DNA of 64,000 nucleotides, from NCBI RefSeq assembly GCF_001513785.1, contig NZ_LNQS01000001.1:1302001-1366000 (forward strand), written 5' to 3'. This document shows, in pieces, positions 52,462-62,065 of the stretch. The notes under the pieces were generated by a model. That model ran no database searches. It worked only from the letters and a program-made list of their open reading frames with translations, and had not been told where the DNA came from. Numbering within the stretch: position 1 is the first letter of the stretch; the number at the start of each line of letters is the position of its first letter. The translations under genes were made by a program, and so were the position numbers. Source of the stretch: Rheinheimera sp. EpRS3 (GTDB lineage: Bacteria > Pseudomonadota > Gammaproteobacteria > Enterobacterales > Alteromonadaceae).

Positions 52462-55400
52462 TTATAAACCCAGCTTAGTCGGCATGGCCGGGGCTTTGCT
52501 GTGATCTTTTGGCGGGTTGGCTTTTAGCTCGTTTAGCGTATGCGCTATGGCACGTTCCAACTGCACATCACGGCCTTTGTTTACTGCTATCGGATCCAGT
52601 TCTACCTCGATATCCGGCGCTACACCTTCGTTTTCTACCCGCCATTCGCCATCCGGCGTGTAGAAGCGGAAAAACGGTACGACGTGAAAACCACCGTCTA
52701 TCATATTCGGGTTAGCCGAAATACCAATTAAGCCACCCCAGGTGCGGGTGCCGATGGTTTTACCTAAGTTAAGCCGTTTAAATGCCCAGGGTAGGAAGTC
52801 GCCACCTGAACCGGCATCCTGATCGATCAGCATGGTTTTCGGGCCGTAAATACCACCGCCTGGTGTGGTAAACACTAAACCATCACGATCTTTCCAGCCA
52901 GATAAAAACTGCCGGCCAAGAATTTCGGTAATATAGTTTGCCGCCTGACCGCCACCGTTTTTACGCTCGTCAATAATCACTGCCGGTTTATCGGTTTGCG
53001 CGAAGAACATGCGGTTAAAGAAGTAAAAACCACCATCTGCGGTGTTAGGCAGGTAAACGTAGGCGACTTTACCATCAGTTTTTTCTGCTACCAGTTGACG
53101 GTTTTGTTCTACCCAGTGCCATAAACGCAGCTGGCTGTCGTTGGCTACCGGCTCTATGGTAATGTTGCGGCGGTTTTTGCCGCGGGCATCGTCAGCAATG
53201 CTTAGCACCACCTGTTTACCCAGGGTGTTATCCATAAAGGCGTGGATATTGTCGGAGGCGTTAAGCTCTTTGCCGTTGACCGCCAGCAGGTAATCACCGG
53301 CTTTGGCACTGGCGCCCGGTACATTTAGCGGGGCTTTTAAGAACGGGCTCCAGCGGTCACCCTGGTACACGGTTTTAAACTGATATTTACCGTTGCTAAT
53401 AACAAAGTCGGCACCCAGTAAACCGGCTTTGGTCGGGCTTTCCTGGTGTACATCGCCACCACCAATACGGTTATGGCCAACCTGCAGCTCGGCAATCATT
53501 TCTACCAGTACATCGTTTAAATCTTCACGCCGCTGCACATGCTTGAGCAGAGGTTGGTATTTGTCATATACCGCCTGCCAGTTTATGCCGTGCATTTTGG
53601 CATCATAAAAGTACTCTTTTTGCATACGCCAGGCGTCATTAAAGATTTGCTGCCATTCTTGCGCCGGGTCTACAAAGCTGCGCACTTCAGCCAGACCAAC
53701 CGCTTTGGCGTCCGGTTTGGCTTTGGCATCACCTACCTGCAATGTGTTGGGCAGGCTGACCAGCAACAGCTTTTTGCCATCGTCACTCAGGTTGTAGCTG
53801 GCCAGGCTGTCTTTAACTTGCTCGGCTTTTTTCTCTTCAAAGTCAAAGCGATATAAAGTGCCGTTATTTTGGCCGTTGCTGCCGGGTAATTCGTTGCTGG
53901 CACCCGGTTGTGTGCGTTCCATATAAAACAGGGCGCCGTCACTGGCTACGCTTAAGCTATCGTAGTTACGCTCTGGTAGCGGCAGCGCCACAATGCGGTT
54001 TTGTATACCGACGATATCAATTTTTACAGCTTTAACTGCGGCTTTTTTATCGTCTTTATCTTTATCTTTTTTGTCGTCTTTGCTTTCGGCAGTTTTTAGC
54101 GGTTCATCACCGGTTTTCGGCAATAACGGCGATTTACCATCGCTTGCCAGCACGTAGGCATAAATAGCTGTACGTACCGGGCGCTCACGGGTAGATAAAT
54201 CCAGCCCAACCTGAGACGGGCCGGTGTTTACCGAGGCGGTAAAGTACAGATAATCCTGAGTAAATACCGGATCGTCGGCATGGCTTAAGCCATCGGTCAC
54301 TTGTGTGGTTTTATTGGCGTTAAAATCGAACAGTTTAATCTGGCTAAAATAGTTTGCACCCGATACGGTGTAAGCTAAATAGCGGCTGTCGGGTGAGAAC
54401 GACACATTAAAACCGTCGCGCCGCGCCGAGATATCCAGCTTTTGGCTGCGTTTGGTTTTCAGGTTAAACGCATACAGGTTTAAATGGTTGTCGTGGTAAG
54501 CGATCAGGTTACCGTCTGGCGAAAAGCTTAGCAGGTTAAAGTAGCCGTTATCTGACAACGCAAAAGTTTCTGCTGCGCTTAAGCCATCCTGTGCTTGCAA
54601 CACCAATTGGTGCTTATTGCCGGCATCGGAAATATAAGCAACTTTGCTGCCATCGGGGCTCCACAGGCCGTCAAATTCATTAACGCCGCTGCTTTGCGTA
54701 AGATTACGGCTGCTGCCATCTTTTACCGGCACAGTAAACACGTCGCCGCGGGCACTAAGCACTAAACGTTGGCCGGTAGCCGACAAACGGGCACGGGTAA
54801 GGGTTTTGCTGGCGTCTTTCCACTGTGGCCGTAATTGGGCTGACTGGGTATTAATATTTACCGTCAGGGGTGAGCTTTGGCCGCTGCTGACATCAAGCTT
54901 GTGCAAAAAGCCACCGGCTTCATACACTATCGTATCGCCGTGGCCGGCAGCGCTGCGTAAATCCCAGTCGGTATTATTGGTCAGTTGCGTTACCTGTTTA
55001 TCGCTGTAACGGAACAGGTTAACCGCTTTATTATCGCGATCTGACAGGAAATACACGGTGTTACCCAGCCAGAACGGGTTAAATTCATTGGCGTTAGGGT
55101 GGGGGATTTTTTCCAGTTGCTGTTTTTCTAAATCGATAATCCACACCGGCGGGGTGCTGCCGCCACGGTGCAAACGCCAGCCACTGGCGCCGCTGTAAGC
55201 CATATTATTCGGCCGATAGGCCAGCTTTTTGCCATCAGTGCTTAAATCGCCTTCAAAGGCCACGGCTTGCATCAGCTGCTGCGGGTAGCCACCGTCAGTG
55301 CTTACCTGATACAGCTGGTTGCTGCGGCTGTTGGCAATTTCACGGTTAGAGGCAAAAATGACGCTTTTACCATCCGGGCTCCAGCCGTTTACGGTATCTG

Positions 55401-55722
55401 CACCCGGGTGAAAGGTCAGCCGCTTGGCTGCGCCGCCGCTAACCGGCATAACGTACACATCGGTGTTATTGTCATAGCTGGCAGAAAAGGCAATCCAGTT
55501 ACCATCGGGAGAAAACTTCGGTGCAAATTCATTAGCAGGGTGGCTGGTTAACGGGCGTGGGTTCTGGCCATTTTTATCGCTAAGCCAGATATCGCCGCCG
55601 TACACAAAAGTAAGATGCTCTGCTGAAATATCCGGCTGGCGCAGCAAGCGGGTGCCATCATTGGCAAAGGCAGAGCCGGTTGCCAGCGCACAAAAAAGTG
55701 CAAGGTAACGTGGTTTAAACAT
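52462..55722 (-). CDS. Tricorn-like S41 peptidase, exported
   Basis: 1086 aa. Signal peptide (residues 1-20), two beta-propeller regions with TolB/WD40-like repeats (about 35-310 and 315-560), a Lys/Asp-rich linker near 560, a C1 helical part, a PDZ domain (VLSIADDARGKNRRN region) and a C-terminal S41 catalytic region with Ser in QDAGSGGDFLPWAF. The whole plan matches tricorn protease homologues. It would degrade peptides in the periplasm. Confidence 0.93.
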   Translation of the reverse strand: MFKPRYLALFCALATGSAFANDGTRLLRQPDISAEHLTFVYGGDIWLSDKNGQNPRPLTSHPANEFAPKFSPDGNWIAFSASYDNNTDVYVMPVSGGAAKRLTFHPGADTVNGWSPDGKSVIFASNREIANSRSNQLYQVSTDGGYPQQLMQAVAFEGDLSTDGKKLAYRPNNMAYSGASGWRLHRGGSTPPVWIIDLEKQQLEKIPHPNANEFNPFWLGNTVYFLSDRDNKAVNLFRYSDKQVTQLTNNTDWDLRSAAGHGDTIVYEAGGFLHKLDVSSGQSSPLTVNINTQSAQLRPQWKDASKTLTRARLSATGQRLVLSARGDVFTVPVKDGSSRNLTQSSGVNEFDGLWSPDGSKVAYISDAGNKHQLVLQAQDGLSAAETFALSDNGYFNLLSFSPDGNLIAYHDNHLNLYAFNLKTKRSQKLDISARRDGFNVSFSPDSRYLAYTVSGANYFSQIKLFDFNANKTTQVTDGLSHADDPVFTQDYLYFTASVNTGPSQVGLDLSTRERPVRTAIYAYVLASDGKSPLLPKTGDEPLKTAESKDDKKDKDKDDKKAAVKAVKIDIVGIQNRIVALPLPERNYDSLSVASDGALFYMERTQPGASNELPGSNGQNNGTLYRFDFEEKKAEQVKDSLASYNLSDDGKKLLLVSLPNTLQVGDAKAKPDAKAVGLAEVRSFVDPAQEWQQIFNDAWRMQKEYFYDAKMHGINWQAVYDKYQPLLKHVQRREDLNDVLVEMIAELQVGHNRIGGGDVHQESPTKAGLLGADFVISNGKYQFKTVYQGDRWSPFLKAPLNVPGASAKAGDYLLAVNGKELNASDNIHAFMDNTLGKQVVLSIADDARGKNRRNITIEPVANDSQLRLWHWVEQNRQLVAEKTDGKVAYVYLPNTADGGFYFFNRMFFAQTDKPAVIIDERKNGGGQAANYITEILGRQFLSGWKDRDGLVFTTPGGGIYGPKTMLIDQDAGSGGDFLPWAFKRLNLGKTIGTRTWGGLIGISANPNMIDGGFHVVPFFRFYTPDGEWRVENEGVAPDIEVELDPIAVNKGRDVQLERAIAHTLNELKANPPKDHSKAPAMPTKLGL

Positions 55723-55873
55723 GATGTATCCTTGTTATGGTTCTGATTCGACCACAAGTAAAGCACATTGTGTTGCCGCGGCAAAACATCAGGTTGTAAC
55801 AGTTAGTGTCAAAGCGGAATCTTTTTCTGCAGTGATAGTCAGATAGTTGGTATAGATTAAAGGAAGCAGAAAT

Positions 55874-56569
55874 ATGAATACAAAAGGTTTATTAGATCAG
55901 TTATTTAAGCAAGGCTCTGAATTATTGTCTGGCAAAGGCAGTAACCCGCAAAACGCAGCAGGTGGTTTAGGTGGCTTGTTATCAGGTAAAGGCGGTGCTG
56001 CGCTGGGCGGTGGGGCTTTAGGGCTGCTGCTTGGCAGTAAAGCCGGCCGTAAAATGGGTGGCAAAGTGCTAACGTACGGTGGGTTAGCAGCATTGGGTGT
56101 AGTAGCTTACAAGGCTTACAGCAACTGGCAGCAACAGCAGGGCAATAGTGTGTCGCAGGCACAGCCGCAAACGATTGATCGCTTACCGCCACCGCAGGCC
56201 GAGCAACATAGCCACGCTATCTTGCGTGCCATTATTGGTGCTGCCAAAGCAGACGGCCATGTAGATGATAAAGAGCGCGAACTGATTGATAACGAAATAG
56301 CTCGTTTAACCAACGATGGTGAGCTACAACACTGGTTTGACGCCGAGCTGAAAAAACCGCTGGACCCAGCTGAAATAGCCCGCAGCGCTACAACGCCTGA
56401 AATGGCAGCAGAAATGTACCTGGCCAGTGTGCTGGTAGTGGATGAAGAAAACTTTATGGAGCGCAGTTACTTAACCGAGCTGGCTAACCAGCTGAAACTG
56501 CAACCGGCATTAAAAACAGAACTGGAACAACAGGCCCGGCAAGCTGCGGCGGCTAATCGTTTTTCCTAG
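55874..56569 (+). CDS. DUF533/TerB-like protein (YebE type)
   Basis: 231 aa. Gly-rich N-terminus, one hydrophobic helix (YGGLAALGVVAYKAYS), then a TerB-like helical domain (ILRAIIGAAKADGHVDDKERELID). E. coli YebE is its nearest known relative and is envelope-stress linked. AAGGAAGC lies before the ATG. Confidence 0.88.
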   Translation: MNTKGLLDQLFKQGSELLSGKGSNPQNAAGGLGGLLSGKGGAALGGGALGLLLGSKAGRKMGGKVLTYGGLAALGVVAYKAYSNWQQQQGNSVSQAQPQTIDRLPPPQAEQHSHAILRAIIGAAKADGHVDDKERELIDNEIARLTNDGELQHWFDAELKKPLDPAEIARSATTPEMAAEMYLASVLVVDEENFMERSYLTELANQLKLQPALKTELEQQARQAAAANRFS

Positions 56570-56727
56570 TGTTTTATCGCTTATTTTGTCAGCTTTATTT
56601 ACAACATAAGCCAGAGGTTATTCTATCTTGGTTTATGTTGTTGATTTTTAATTATTTATAATGATGGCACAAGCTTTGCTTTACTATCGCAGTAGTAATT
56701 CAGTAGTACATAAGAAGGATGCTGTTT

Positions 56728-57315
56728 ATGTTGAAGAAAGCCATTGTTTCAATGTTGTTATTGTCTGTGTCATGCTTTTCCTACGCTGGCCTGATCAGTG
56801 CCGATTTCCGCGCCGATTCTCACTTACCTGACCACAGTTCACAAGGGGCTAAAACCTACCAGAGCCTGGCTCAGGCTATTGGTGCCGGTGCTGAGTTAAA
56901 CTCTGATGATTTCGTTGCTAACCCTTCAGGTTGGGGCGGTGGTGTGGTGTGGATGGATTTTGATCCGTTAAACAGTGTGCTGACATTAACTTCGCAAGAC
57001 AGCTGGGACTTCCAGACCTTTGATGCCTGGATGAGCAATATTGCTTTTAGCCAGCCTGGAGAGTTTATTACCGGTTTTTCTCTGCTGAGCAATAACCTGG
57101 TAACAAACGGTATTCAGCCAGTGTTGTCATACACTGCAGACAGCCTGCATATTTCTTATAGCAGCGAGCCGGTCTTTAATTTTACCGGTGGCCAGGCAAC
57201 ATTTTTAGTGCAAACTGCACTGCAGCCAGCTGCTGTACCAGAGCCTGCGTCACTGGCCATTTTTGGCCTGGCGTTATTAGGTTTAGGTGTTGGCCGCAGA
57301 ATGTCACGCCGTTAA
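56728..57315 (+). CDS. PEP-CTERM exported protein
   Basis: 195 aa. Signal peptide (IVSMLLLSVSCFSYA) and a C-terminal sorting signal VPEPASLAIFGLALLGLGVGRR that targets EpsH/XrtA exosortase. Mature part is beta-rich. ATG 56728 with AGAAGG 9 nt upstream. No exosortase or polysaccharide genes in view. An intrinsic terminator follows. Confidence 0.9.
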   Translation: MLKKAIVSMLLLSVSCFSYAGLISADFRADSHLPDHSSQGAKTYQSLAQAIGAGAELNSDDFVANPSGWGGGVVWMDFDPLNSVLTLTSQDSWDFQTFDAWMSNIAFSQPGEFITGFSLLSNNLVTNGIQPVLSYTADSLHISYSSEPVFNFTGGQATFLVQTALQPAAVPEPASLAIFGLALLGLGVGRRMSRR

Positions 57316-57336
57316 TTAATACACCCGCTTATTGAT

Positions 57337-57367
57337 AAAAAAAGCCCCGTTCTTCGGGGCTTTTTTG
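57337..57367 (+). terminator. Intrinsic terminator after PEP-CTERM gene
   Basis: Stem AAGCCCCG / CGGGGCTT with a 5-nt loop, followed by TTTTTT. Confidence 0.9.
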
Positions 57368-57602
57368 TGCTGGCCGGTTTTACCTTATTACGGCGCTGTT
57401 TCGCATAGTTATTTCGTCAAATATATACTGCAACACCTTTTTACAAATCTTCATATTTATTCTATTCCGCTCGGTAAAAAATATGCTATTTTACTGGCGT
57501 TTAATCTTATTTCCTCTGCTTATTACATAACATTCCCGCGTGATCCTGCCGCAGCCTGTATTACTGCTCGCAGTTAAAGGCGGCCAGCTTAAAGGTGCTT
57601 GT

Positions 57603-58787
57603 ATGACAAGAACGTCATTATCTTCCGGTGCAGCTAAGTTAACAGCTGTCGTGTTTTCACTGGGCTTACTGAGTGCCTGCTCGGAGCCTTCTGCAGCGTC
57701 AGATGCCGGTGCGGGTGGTATGCCGCCAGCAACGGTAAATGTGCAAACCGTAGAATTAAAAACAGTACCGCTGCTGATCGAAAGCCCGGCTTTGCTGGCA
57801 GGTTCACGCGAGGTAGAAATTCGTGCCCGGGTGTCCGGTATTTTAGAAAAACGTAATTTTACCGAGGGTGCGACGGTTAAAGCTGAACAGACATTATTCA
57901 GCCTGGATGCGGCGCCTTTTCAGGCGGCGGTAAACCGTAATAAAGCCGAATTAGCGGCGGCACAAGCACGCCGGGCGCAGGCCGATCGCACACTTAAACG
58001 GCTGGATAAACTGCGCAAAGACGGGGCCGTGTCGCAACAAAGCTATGATGATGCGCTGTCGGCATTAGATGTTGCCGGTGCCGATGTAAAGACGGCAGAG
58101 GCCATTTTGCAGCAATCACAATTGCAGCTGAACTATACCGAAGTGCGCTCGCCAATCAATGGCGTGGTTAGCAGAGAGTTGGTATCAGAGGGCACCTTGG
58201 TATCGGGCCCGGAGCTGCTGTTAACTCACGTTACCCAGTTAGATCCGATGTATGTGCGCTTCTCTGTAGCTGAGCGTGATCAGCTGAAACTGCGCGCTGA
58301 AGCGCAAAACGGCAAGGTCGATTTACCTGAACAGTGGCAGGTTAAGCTGCTGCTGGCCGATGGCTCGGTGTATAACCAGGCTGGCGTGGTAGATTTTTCT
58401 GATGTACGCATTAATACCCAAACCGGCACCAGTGAAATGAAAGCTGAAATTGCTAACCCTGACGCCTTGCTGCGCCCGGGCCAGTTTGTACGTATTCAAC
58501 TGGAGGGCGCGGTACGGCATAACGCCATAGTAGTGCCACAAAAAGCGGTACTGGACAGTGGTACCGGTAAATTTGTTTACCTGTTAGCCGATGGTGAGCA
58601 GGGCGGTAAAGTGGCTTTGCCTGCGCCGGTTGAAGTTGGCGAGTGGGTAAAGCTGGATAACGGCAATGGCTGGGTAATTAAAAGCGGCCTGAAAAGTGGC
58701 GATGTGGTGATCATCGAAGGTATGGCCCGCATTTTCTTCCCCGGTATGCCGGTGCAGCTGGCTGCATCTGCGGCTGATGCAGGTTAA
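57603..58787 (+). CDS. RND efflux periplasmic adaptor lipoprotein
   Basis: 394 aa. Lipoprotein signal LLSAC, then the membrane-fusion plan: lipoyl halves (RVSGILEKRNFTEGATVKAEQTLF), coiled coil about 100-165, and beta-barrel. ATG 57603 is chosen over an upstream GTG frame. 17 bp ahead of the RND pump. Confidence 0.94.
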   Translation: MTRTSLSSGAAKLTAVVFSLGLLSACSEPSAASDAGAGGMPPATVNVQTVELKTVPLLIESPALLAGSREVEIRARVSGILEKRNFTEGATVKAEQTLFSLDAAPFQAAVNRNKAELAAAQARRAQADRTLKRLDKLRKDGAVSQQSYDDALSALDVAGADVKTAEAILQQSQLQLNYTEVRSPINGVVSRELVSEGTLVSGPELLLTHVTQLDPMYVRFSVAERDQLKLRAEAQNGKVDLPEQWQVKLLLADGSVYNQAGVVDFSDVRINTQTGTSEMKAEIANPDALLRPGQFVRIQLEGAVRHNAIVVPQKAVLDSGTGKFVYLLADGEQGGKVALPAPVEVGEWVKLDNGNGWVIKSGLKSGDVVIIEGMARIFFPGMPVQLAASAADAG

Positions 58788-58804
58788 CAGGCAAGGATCA
58801 GCTT

Positions 58805-61800
58805 ATGTTCTCTCGTTATTTTATTGACCGGCCTATCTTTGCATTGGTGATAGGCATTTTTATCTGTCTGGCAGGCCTGGCTGCTATGCGCAGCCTGCCG
58901 GTAGCGCAATACCCTGAAATTGCACCGCCTGTGGTGCAGGTAATGGCAGTGTACCCTGGTGCTTCTTCAGAGGTACTGGAGCAAACGGTAGCGGCGCCGC
59001 TGGAAAACGCCATTACTGGTGTAGAGGGCATGATGTATATGTCGTCTACCTCTACCAGTTCAGGCATTACCACCATTTTTATTACCTTTGAAATTGGCAC
59101 TGATGTTGACCAGGCCGCGGTAAATGTGAATAACCGCGTTAGCAAAGTAGAAGCACGTTTACCTGAGGAAGTGCGCCGCCAGGGCATAACGGTAGAAAAA
59201 GGCTCATCGAGCTTTTTACAGGTGTTGGCGTTTTATTCACCTGATGGCAGCCGGGATGATTTATGGACGTCAAACTACGTAACGTTAAACGTGCTGGACC
59301 GGTTAAAACGTATTCCCGGTACCACTAACGTACAGATTTTTGGTGCCAAAGATTACGCTATGCGTATCTGGCTGCGGCCGGATCAGATGAGCCAGCTTAA
59401 AGTCACGGTGCCGGAAGTTGCGGCGGCGTTAAGTGAGCAAAATGCCCAGTTTGCTGCCGGTAAAATTGGTGCCACACCAACCACTGCAGATGCGCAGGAA
59501 CTGGTATACACCGTTACCGCGCAGGGGCGTTTTTCTACTGCTGAAGAGTTTGAAAATGTTATTATTCGCGCTAACCCGGATGGCAGTACATTACGTATAA
59601 AAGATATTGCCAGGGTAGAGCTGGGCTCACGCGATTATGACTTTGTTGGCCAGTACAACGGCCAGTCATCTACGCTGGTGGGTATATTTTTGCAGCCAGG
59701 TGCTAATGCGCTGGATGTAGCCGATGAAGTAAACCGCACTATTGCTGAATTAAAGCAGCGTTTTCCAAGCGGCCTGGCTCAGGCCACGCCTTATGACACC
59801 ACCCGTTTTGTTGAAGTGTCTATCAGTGAAGTGGTAAAAACCCTGGCTGAAGCCATGCTGCTGGTGTTTCTGGTGGTGTATCTGTTTTTACAAAACTGGC
59901 GTGCTACGTTAATTCCAATTCTGGCGGTACCTATTTCATTGCTGGGCACTTTTGCCGGTTTGTATATGCTGGGTTATTCGATAAATACGCTGACACTGTT
60001 TGGTATGGTGCTGTCGATAGGCATAGTGGTTGATGATGCCATAGTAGTACTGGAAAACGTTGAACGTATTATGCACGAAGAGCATGTATCGGCGCGTGAT
60101 GCCGCAATAAAAGCCATGCAGGAAGTGTCGGGCCCGGTAGTGGCTATAGTAATGGTATTGTGCGCGGTGTTTGTGCCGATTGCCTTTTTAGGTGGTTTAA
60201 CCGGCGAGCTGTTCCGCCAGTTTGCCGTAACCATTTCTATTGCGGTAAGTTTATCCGGTGTGGTTGCACTGGTGATGACACCTGCGCTGTGCGTGATGAT
60301 TTTGCGCCGTGAGCATAAACAAACAGCGAAGTTCTTCCTCTGGTTTAATGACTTTTTCCAGCGTATTACCGGTAAATATGTTTCAACTGTGGGGTTCTTC
60401 CTGCGCCGTGGTTTACTGGCACTGGTACTGGTAGGCGGCATGATTTTTATCACTGCCGGTATGTGGAAGGCTACACCGGGTTCACTGGTGCCGGATGAAG
60501 ATCAGGGCTTTTATATAGCCGCAATCTTTTTACCTGACGGTGCCTCGCTGGAGCGCACGCAAAAAGTGACCGAGCAGGTTATTGCTGCTATCCGCTCTAA
60601 CCCGGCTAACAAAGATGTAATCAGCTTTGCCGGTTTTGACTTTATCGGCGGTGGTTATAAAAACAGTGCGGCTACTATATTTGTAACCCAGCAAGACTGG
60701 AGCGAGCGTGATATCAGCGCCAGCGACCTGGTAAACGAGCTGTTTATGAAAACAGCCGGTATTAATGAAGCATTAGTGCTGGCATTTAACCCACCGCCTA
60801 TTTTTGGCCTGGGTAATACCGGTGGCTTTGAGTTTTATCTGCAAAACCGTGGCGATGGCGGGCCGGAAAAACTGGCAGAAGCTATGGGTATTATGCAGGG
60901 CGCAGCCGGGCAAAGCCCGGTGCTGGCCGGTGTGCAAACACTGTGGCGGCCTAATACGCCGCAGCTGAAGGTAAACCTGGACCGCGAGCGCGCCAAAGCG
61001 CTGGGGGTGCCGGTAAACGATGCCTTTAATACCCTGGCTGGTACGCTGGGAACTTACTACGTAAATGACTTTAATAAATATGGCCGTGCCTGGCAGGTGC
61101 TAATGTCTGCCGATGCACAGTTCAGGATGAAACCAGACGACATTAACCATATTTACGTTAAAAGCCAAAGCGGTGAGATGATCCCGATGTCAGCACTGGC
61201 CGAAATTCAGTACAGCTCGGGCCCGGACAATATGGAGCGCTACAATAACCTGCCCGCGGTAAAACTGCTGGGCAATGCCGCCCCTGGTTACAGCTCTGGC
61301 CAGGCGATTGCCGAAATTGAACGTATTGCCAACACTATGTTGCCACCGGATATCAGTTACGACTGGACCGGCAGCGCCTTTCAGGAAAAACGCAGCGGTG
61401 GAACTACCGGCTTGGCACTGGGCATGGCGGTGGTGATGGTGTTTTTAATTCTGGCGGCGTTATATGAAAAATGGTCATTACCACTTTCAGTGCTGCTGGC
61501 CATGCCATTTGGTATTTTTGGTGCACTGGTTGCTGTTTGGATAGCCGGGTTAACCAATGATGTGTACTTCCAGATTGGCCTGGTAACCTTGCTCGGGTTA
61601 GCGGCAAAAAATGCCATCTTAATTGTTGAATACGCGTTGATGAAAACGCAGCAGGGCTGGAGTACCGGCACGGCTGCGCTGGAAGCTGCACGTTTACGTT
61701 TCAGGCCCATTATTATGACGTCACTGGCGTTTATTCTGGGCGTTGTGCCGCTGGCATTTAGCAGTGGTGCTGGTGCCGGGGCACGTCATAGCGTAGGTAC

Positions 61801-61978
61801 CGGCGTAATGGGCGGTATGATGGCGGCAACCTTCCTGGCAGTGTTTTTTGTGCCGTTGTTTTTCTACTGGCTGACCGAGCTACGCATCCGCGAAACCCGC
61901 AGTAAACAGCAACTGGCCGATGAAATTGCCGAACACCACCGCCAGGAACATCTGGACACTAAAGAAGGCTTGCTGTGA
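58805..61978 (+). CDS. HAE1-type RND multidrug efflux pump
   Basis: 1057 aa, AcrB/MexB type with 12 membrane helices, two porter loops and the transport Asp pair in TM4 (VVDDAIVVLENVERI). No outer-membrane channel or regulator is adjacent, so it likely uses a TolC from elsewhere. Confidence 0.96.
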   Translation: MFSRYFIDRPIFALVIGIFICLAGLAAMRSLPVAQYPEIAPPVVQVMAVYPGASSEVLEQTVAAPLENAITGVEGMMYMSSTSTSSGITTIFITFEIGTDVDQAAVNVNNRVSKVEARLPEEVRRQGITVEKGSSSFLQVLAFYSPDGSRDDLWTSNYVTLNVLDRLKRIPGTTNVQIFGAKDYAMRIWLRPDQMSQLKVTVPEVAAALSEQNAQFAAGKIGATPTTADAQELVYTVTAQGRFSTAEEFENVIIRANPDGSTLRIKDIARVELGSRDYDFVGQYNGQSSTLVGIFLQPGANALDVADEVNRTIAELKQRFPSGLAQATPYDTTRFVEVSISEVVKTLAEAMLLVFLVVYLFLQNWRATLIPILAVPISLLGTFAGLYMLGYSINTLTLFGMVLSIGIVVDDAIVVLENVERIMHEEHVSARDAAIKAMQEVSGPVVAIVMVLCAVFVPIAFLGGLTGELFRQFAVTISIAVSLSGVVALVMTPALCVMILRREHKQTAKFFLWFNDFFQRITGKYVSTVGFFLRRGLLALVLVGGMIFITAGMWKATPGSLVPDEDQGFYIAAIFLPDGASLERTQKVTEQVIAAIRSNPANKDVISFAGFDFIGGGYKNSAATIFVTQQDWSERDISASDLVNELFMKTAGINEALVLAFNPPPIFGLGNTGGFEFYLQNRGDGGPEKLAEAMGIMQGAAGQSPVLAGVQTLWRPNTPQLKVNLDRERAKALGVPVNDAFNTLAGTLGTYYVNDFNKYGRAWQVLMSADAQFRMKPDDINHIYVKSQSGEMIPMSALAEIQYSSGPDNMERYNNLPAVKLLGNAAPGYSSGQAIAEIERIANTMLPPDISYDWTGSAFQEKRSGGTTGLALGMAVVMVFLILAALYEKWSLPLSVLLAMPFGIFGALVAVWIAGLTNDVYFQIGLVTLLGLAAKNAILIVEYALMKTQQGWSTGTAALEAARLRFRPIIMTSLAFILGVVPLAFSSGAGAGARHSVGTGVMGGMMAATFLAVFFVPLFFYWLTELRIRETRSKQQLADEIAEHHRQEHLDTKEGLL

Positions 61979-62008
61979 ACCCGCACTGACATGGCGAACA
62001 GTTAAACA

Positions 62009-62043
62009 AAATGGCGCTGCCTTATGCTAAGGTAGCGCCATTG
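62009..62043. terminator. Terminator after RND operon
   Basis: Long stem AATGGCGCTGCCTT / AAGGTAGCGCCATT (one mismatch) followed by a T-rich tail. Confidence 0.8.
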
Positions 62044-62065
62044 TTATTTTTGTCACCTGCTAACT

